DNA of 5,220 nt, from positions 1 to 5,220 of the forward strand of contig JAPONU010000229.1 of assembly GCA_026713745.1 (NCBI GenBank). Direction: 5' to 3'. The position numbers and the translations under genes were made by a program. Of the stretch, positions 3,720 to 5,220 are shown one piece after another. Position 1 is the stretch's first letter. Each line of letters starts with the position of its first letter. The notes under the pieces are model-generated. The model ran no database searches and had not been told where the DNA came from. It saw nothing but the letters and a program-made list of their open reading frames with translations. Origin of the DNA: a bacterium. GTDB lineage: Bacteria > Actinomycetota > Acidimicrobiia > Acidimicrobiales > CATQHL01.

Positions 3720-5069
3720 GTGACCGCGAAGCCCTGGAACCCGGAGAGCTGGCGGCACTACCCGGCCCAGCAGCAACCCACATGGCCCGACGCGGCCGAA
3801 CTCGACCGGGTGCTCAAGATCCTGTCGGGCTTCCCGCCACTGGTGTTCGCCGGCGAGGCGCGCAATCTCGCCGGAAAGCTGAGCGACGTGGCCGCCGGCC
3901 GGGCATTCCTGCTGCAGGCCGGGGACTGCGCCGAGTCCTTCGACGCCCTGTCGGCGGACAGCATCCGGGACAAGCTGCGGGTGATCCTGCAGATGGCCGT
4001 CGTCCTGACCTACTCGGCCGGTGTGCCGGTCACCAAGGTCGGTCGGGTCGCCGGGCAGTTCGCCAAGCCCCGATCCAGCCCCACCGAGGTGGTGCGCGAC
4101 AAGACGCTGCCCTCGTTCCGCGGGCATATGGTCAACGACATCGGCTTCTCCGCCTCGGCGCGGGCGGCCGACCCGAACCGGCTGCTGACCGCCTACCACG
4201 CCTCGGCCTCCACGCTGAACCTGCTCCGCTCGTTCACCAAGGGCGGCTTCGCCGACCTGAGTCGAGTGCACGCCTGGAACCAGGAGTTCGTGGCCTCCTC
4301 CCCCGCTGGGCAACGCTACGAGGAGCTCGCCGGCGGCATCGAAGCGGCCCTCCGGTTCATGGCCGCCTGCGGCATCGGCAGCGGCGACCACGTCGAACTG
4401 CACACCGTGGACTTCTTCACCAGCCACGAAGCGCTGATCCTTCCCTACGAGGAAGCCTTGACGCGCACCGACTCGCTGACAGGCGAGCCCTACGACTGCT
4501 CTGCCCACATGCTGTGGGTCGGCGAGCGCACCCGCCAACTCGACGGTGCACACGTGGAGTTCCTGCGCGGCGTGCACAACCCCCTGGGGTGCAAGGTGGG
4601 GCCGACCGCGACTACCGCCGAAGTGCTGGAACTCTGCGAGACCCTCAACCCCCAACGCGTTCCGGGACGCCTCACCCTCATCTCCCGCATGGGTGCCGAG
4701 CGCATCGGCGACGTGCTGCCGACGCTCGTGACTGCGGTCCGCGACGCCGGCCATCCGGTGGTCTGGGTCTGCGACCCGATGCATGGGAACACCTTCACCT
4801 CATCGACGACGGGGCACAAGACCCGTCACTTCGAGGACATCTGCACGGAGATCGACGCCTTCTTCGCCGTGCATCGCGCCGAAGGCACCTGGCCCGGCGG
4901 CATCCACGTGGAACTCACCGGCGACGACGTCACCGAGTGCCTCGGCGGCTCGGAGGATCTCGGCCACGCCGATCTGCCGATGCGCTACGAGACGATGTGC
5001 GACCCCCGCCTCAACGGCCGGCAATCGCTGGATCTGGCGTTCCGAGTCGCTGAGAAACTGCGGACCTGA
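3720..5069 (+). CDS. aroG: Class II 3-deoxy-D-arabino-heptulosonate 7-phosphate (DAHP) synthase
   Basis: This enzyme commits carbon to the shikimate pathway by condensing phosphoenolpyruvate with erythrose 4-phosphate to DAHP, in the cytoplasm and with a divalent metal. The 449-residue product is a full-length class II enzyme. Metal ligands expected from the M. tuberculosis structure are present: Cys70 in LLQAGDCAESF, His355 in CDPMHGNT, Glu398 in GGIHVELTGDDVTECLGG, and Asp428 in YETMCDPRLN. Substrate-binding blocks are GQFAKPRS (112-119), WVGERTRQLDGAHVEF (266-281) and GHKTRHF (365-371). The DFFTSHEALILPYEEALTR and YDCSAHM blocks (231-249, 258-264) resemble plant and proteobacterial class II enzymes more than the mycobacterial AroG. 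The GTG at 3720 is supported by the family N-terminal pattern W-x-P-x-SWR-x-x-PAQQQPTWPD at residues 6-24. No Shine-Dalgarno is visible. The 12-nt gap after the sigma gene suggests co-transcription and translational coupling. Feedback regulation by aromatic amino acids is usual for the class but cannot be read from the sequence. The symbol follows mycobacterial usage. Confidence 0.96.
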   Translation: MTAKPWNPESWRHYPAQQQPTWPDAAELDRVLKILSGFPPLVFAGEARNLAGKLSDVAAGRAFLLQAGDCAESFDALSADSIRDKLRVILQMAVVLTYSAGVPVTKVGRVAGQFAKPRSSPTEVVRDKTLPSFRGHMVNDIGFSASARAADPNRLLTAYHASASTLNLLRSFTKGGFADLSRVHAWNQEFVASSPAGQRYEELAGGIEAALRFMAACGIGSGDHVELHTVDFFTSHEALILPYEEALTRTDSLTGEPYDCSAHMLWVGERTRQLDGAHVEFLRGVHNPLGCKVGPTATTAEVLELCETLNPQRVPGRLTLISRMGAERIGDVLPTLVTAVRDAGHPVVWVCDPMHGNTFTSSTTGHKTRHFEDICTEIDAFFAVHRAEGTWPGGIHVELTGDDVTECLGGSEDLGHADLPMRYETMCDPRLNGRQSLDLAFRVAEKLRT

Positions 5070-5080
5070 GCCTCCGGCGG

Positions 5081-5101
5081 CCTCCGGCACTGCCCTGGAG
5101 G
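5081..5101 (+). terminator. Hairpin after the DAHP synthase gene, possible terminator
   Basis: CCTCCGG (5081-5087) and CTGGAGG (5095-5101) form a 7-bp stem with one G-U pair and a 7-nt loop, starting 11 nt after the DAHP synthase stop. An identical CCTCCGG at 5071-5077 could compete for the same partner strand. No U-tract follows. Position between convergent genes (protein gene and tRNA) favours a terminator role for either or both. Confidence 0.4.
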
Positions 5102-5115
5102 ACCACCGCGCCCAG

Positions 5116-5199
5116 TGCCCGGGGTGGGACTCGAACCCACACGACCGCGAGGTCAAAGGATTTTGAGTCCTCCGCGTCTTCCAATTCCGCCACCCGGGC
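5116..5199 (-). tRNA. tRNA-Leu, anticodon CAA
   Basis: The - strand folds into a complete class II tRNA of 84 nt. The acceptor stem is GCCCGGG (5199-5193) with CCCGGGC (5123-5117) and discriminator A at 5116. The D-arm starts GCGGAATTGG, with GCG paired to CGC. The anticodon loop CTCAAAA (5167-5161) carries anticodon CAA at 5165-5163 on a 5-bp stem containing one G-U pair. The long variable arm has the stem GACC/GGTC, as expected for leucine tRNAs. The T-arm is GTGGG-TTCGAGT-CCCAC (5140-5124). CCA is not encoded (CTG follows the discriminator), so it is added after transcription. It decodes UUG leucine codons, which are rare in GC-rich genes such as these. Confidence 0.96.
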
Positions 5200-5212
5200 C
5201 GATCGCGACATC

Positions 5213-5218
5213 AGTGTA
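5213..5218 (-). promoter_or_regulatory. Candidate -10 box (TACACT) for tRNA-Leu
   Basis: On the - strand TACACT fits TANNNT and ends 13 nt before the tRNA 5' end, placing the start point about 6 nt upstream of the mature tRNA. The hexamer is identical to the one proposed for rsfS. Any -35 element would lie beyond the right edge of the window. Confidence 0.38.
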
Positions 5219-5220
5219 GA

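Noticed and set aside
2886..4784. 632-residue open frame on the - strand opposite the sigma and DAHP synthase genes
   Set aside because: It lies antisense to two well-supported genes, and its His/Gly/Val-rich composition is what an antisense frame of GC-rich genes gives. No domain is recognisable.
5011..5211. 66-residue open frame on the - strand (MSRSARVAELEDAEDSK...)
   Set aside because: It is a translation of the tRNA-Leu gene and its flank, a common spurious ORF.

Overview
This is a GC-rich, tightly packed chromosomal window with ordinary bacterial housekeeping content. I find no phage, transposon or CRISPR material. Several things point to a high-GC actinobacterium: strong G/C bias at third codon positions, GTG starts, a tRNA gene without an encoded CCA, promoter-like TANNNT boxes 6-7 nt before start codons, and a primary-like sigma factor beside a class II DAHP synthase. 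The deep lineage is less certain. Both shikimate enzymes look more like the E. coli/plant forms than the mycobacterial ones, so a deep branch such as Acidimicrobiia is possible; that is inference.

Layout, left to right: (1) the 3' end of an AMP-forming acyl-CoA synthetase, + strand, cut by the window edge. (2) aroC (chorismate synthase), + strand, beginning 10 nt after it. (3) A convergent junction with a GC hairpin. (4) On the - strand, the nadD-rsfS pair (NAD biosynthesis and ribosomal silencing factor). (5) A divergent non-coding region of about 410 bp carrying several inverted repeats, a perfect TGTGA-N6-TCACA CRP/GlxR-type site, an ECF-like GGGAAC...GTTG promoter candidate and an 18-bp inverted repeat. 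(6) On the + strand, a sigma-70 family factor with a shortened region 3 and altered promoter-contact residues, followed after only 12 nt by a class II DAHP synthase gene (aroG type). (7) A hairpin, then a convergent tRNA-Leu(CAA) gene on the - strand.

How the genes relate: the window holds the first (DAHP synthase) and last (chorismate synthase) enzymes of the shikimate pathway, in separate transcription units. The DAHP synthase, the pathway entry point, appears to be co-transcribed with an alternative sigma factor whose upstream region carries a cAMP-receptor-type operator. That would link aromatic biosynthesis to a global or stress signal. nadD and rsfS are a widely conserved pair, here without the obg/proA genes often found upstream.

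The most interesting observations are: the perfect CRP-type palindrome with an ECF-like promoter upstream of the sigma-aroG unit; the unusual sigma factor itself; and a repeated TANNNT-N6/7-start pattern at aroC, rsfS and nadD, which suggests leaderless transcription. I do not see a wholly novel multi-gene system. The best candidate for something undescribed is the sigma/DAHP-synthase module and its control region.
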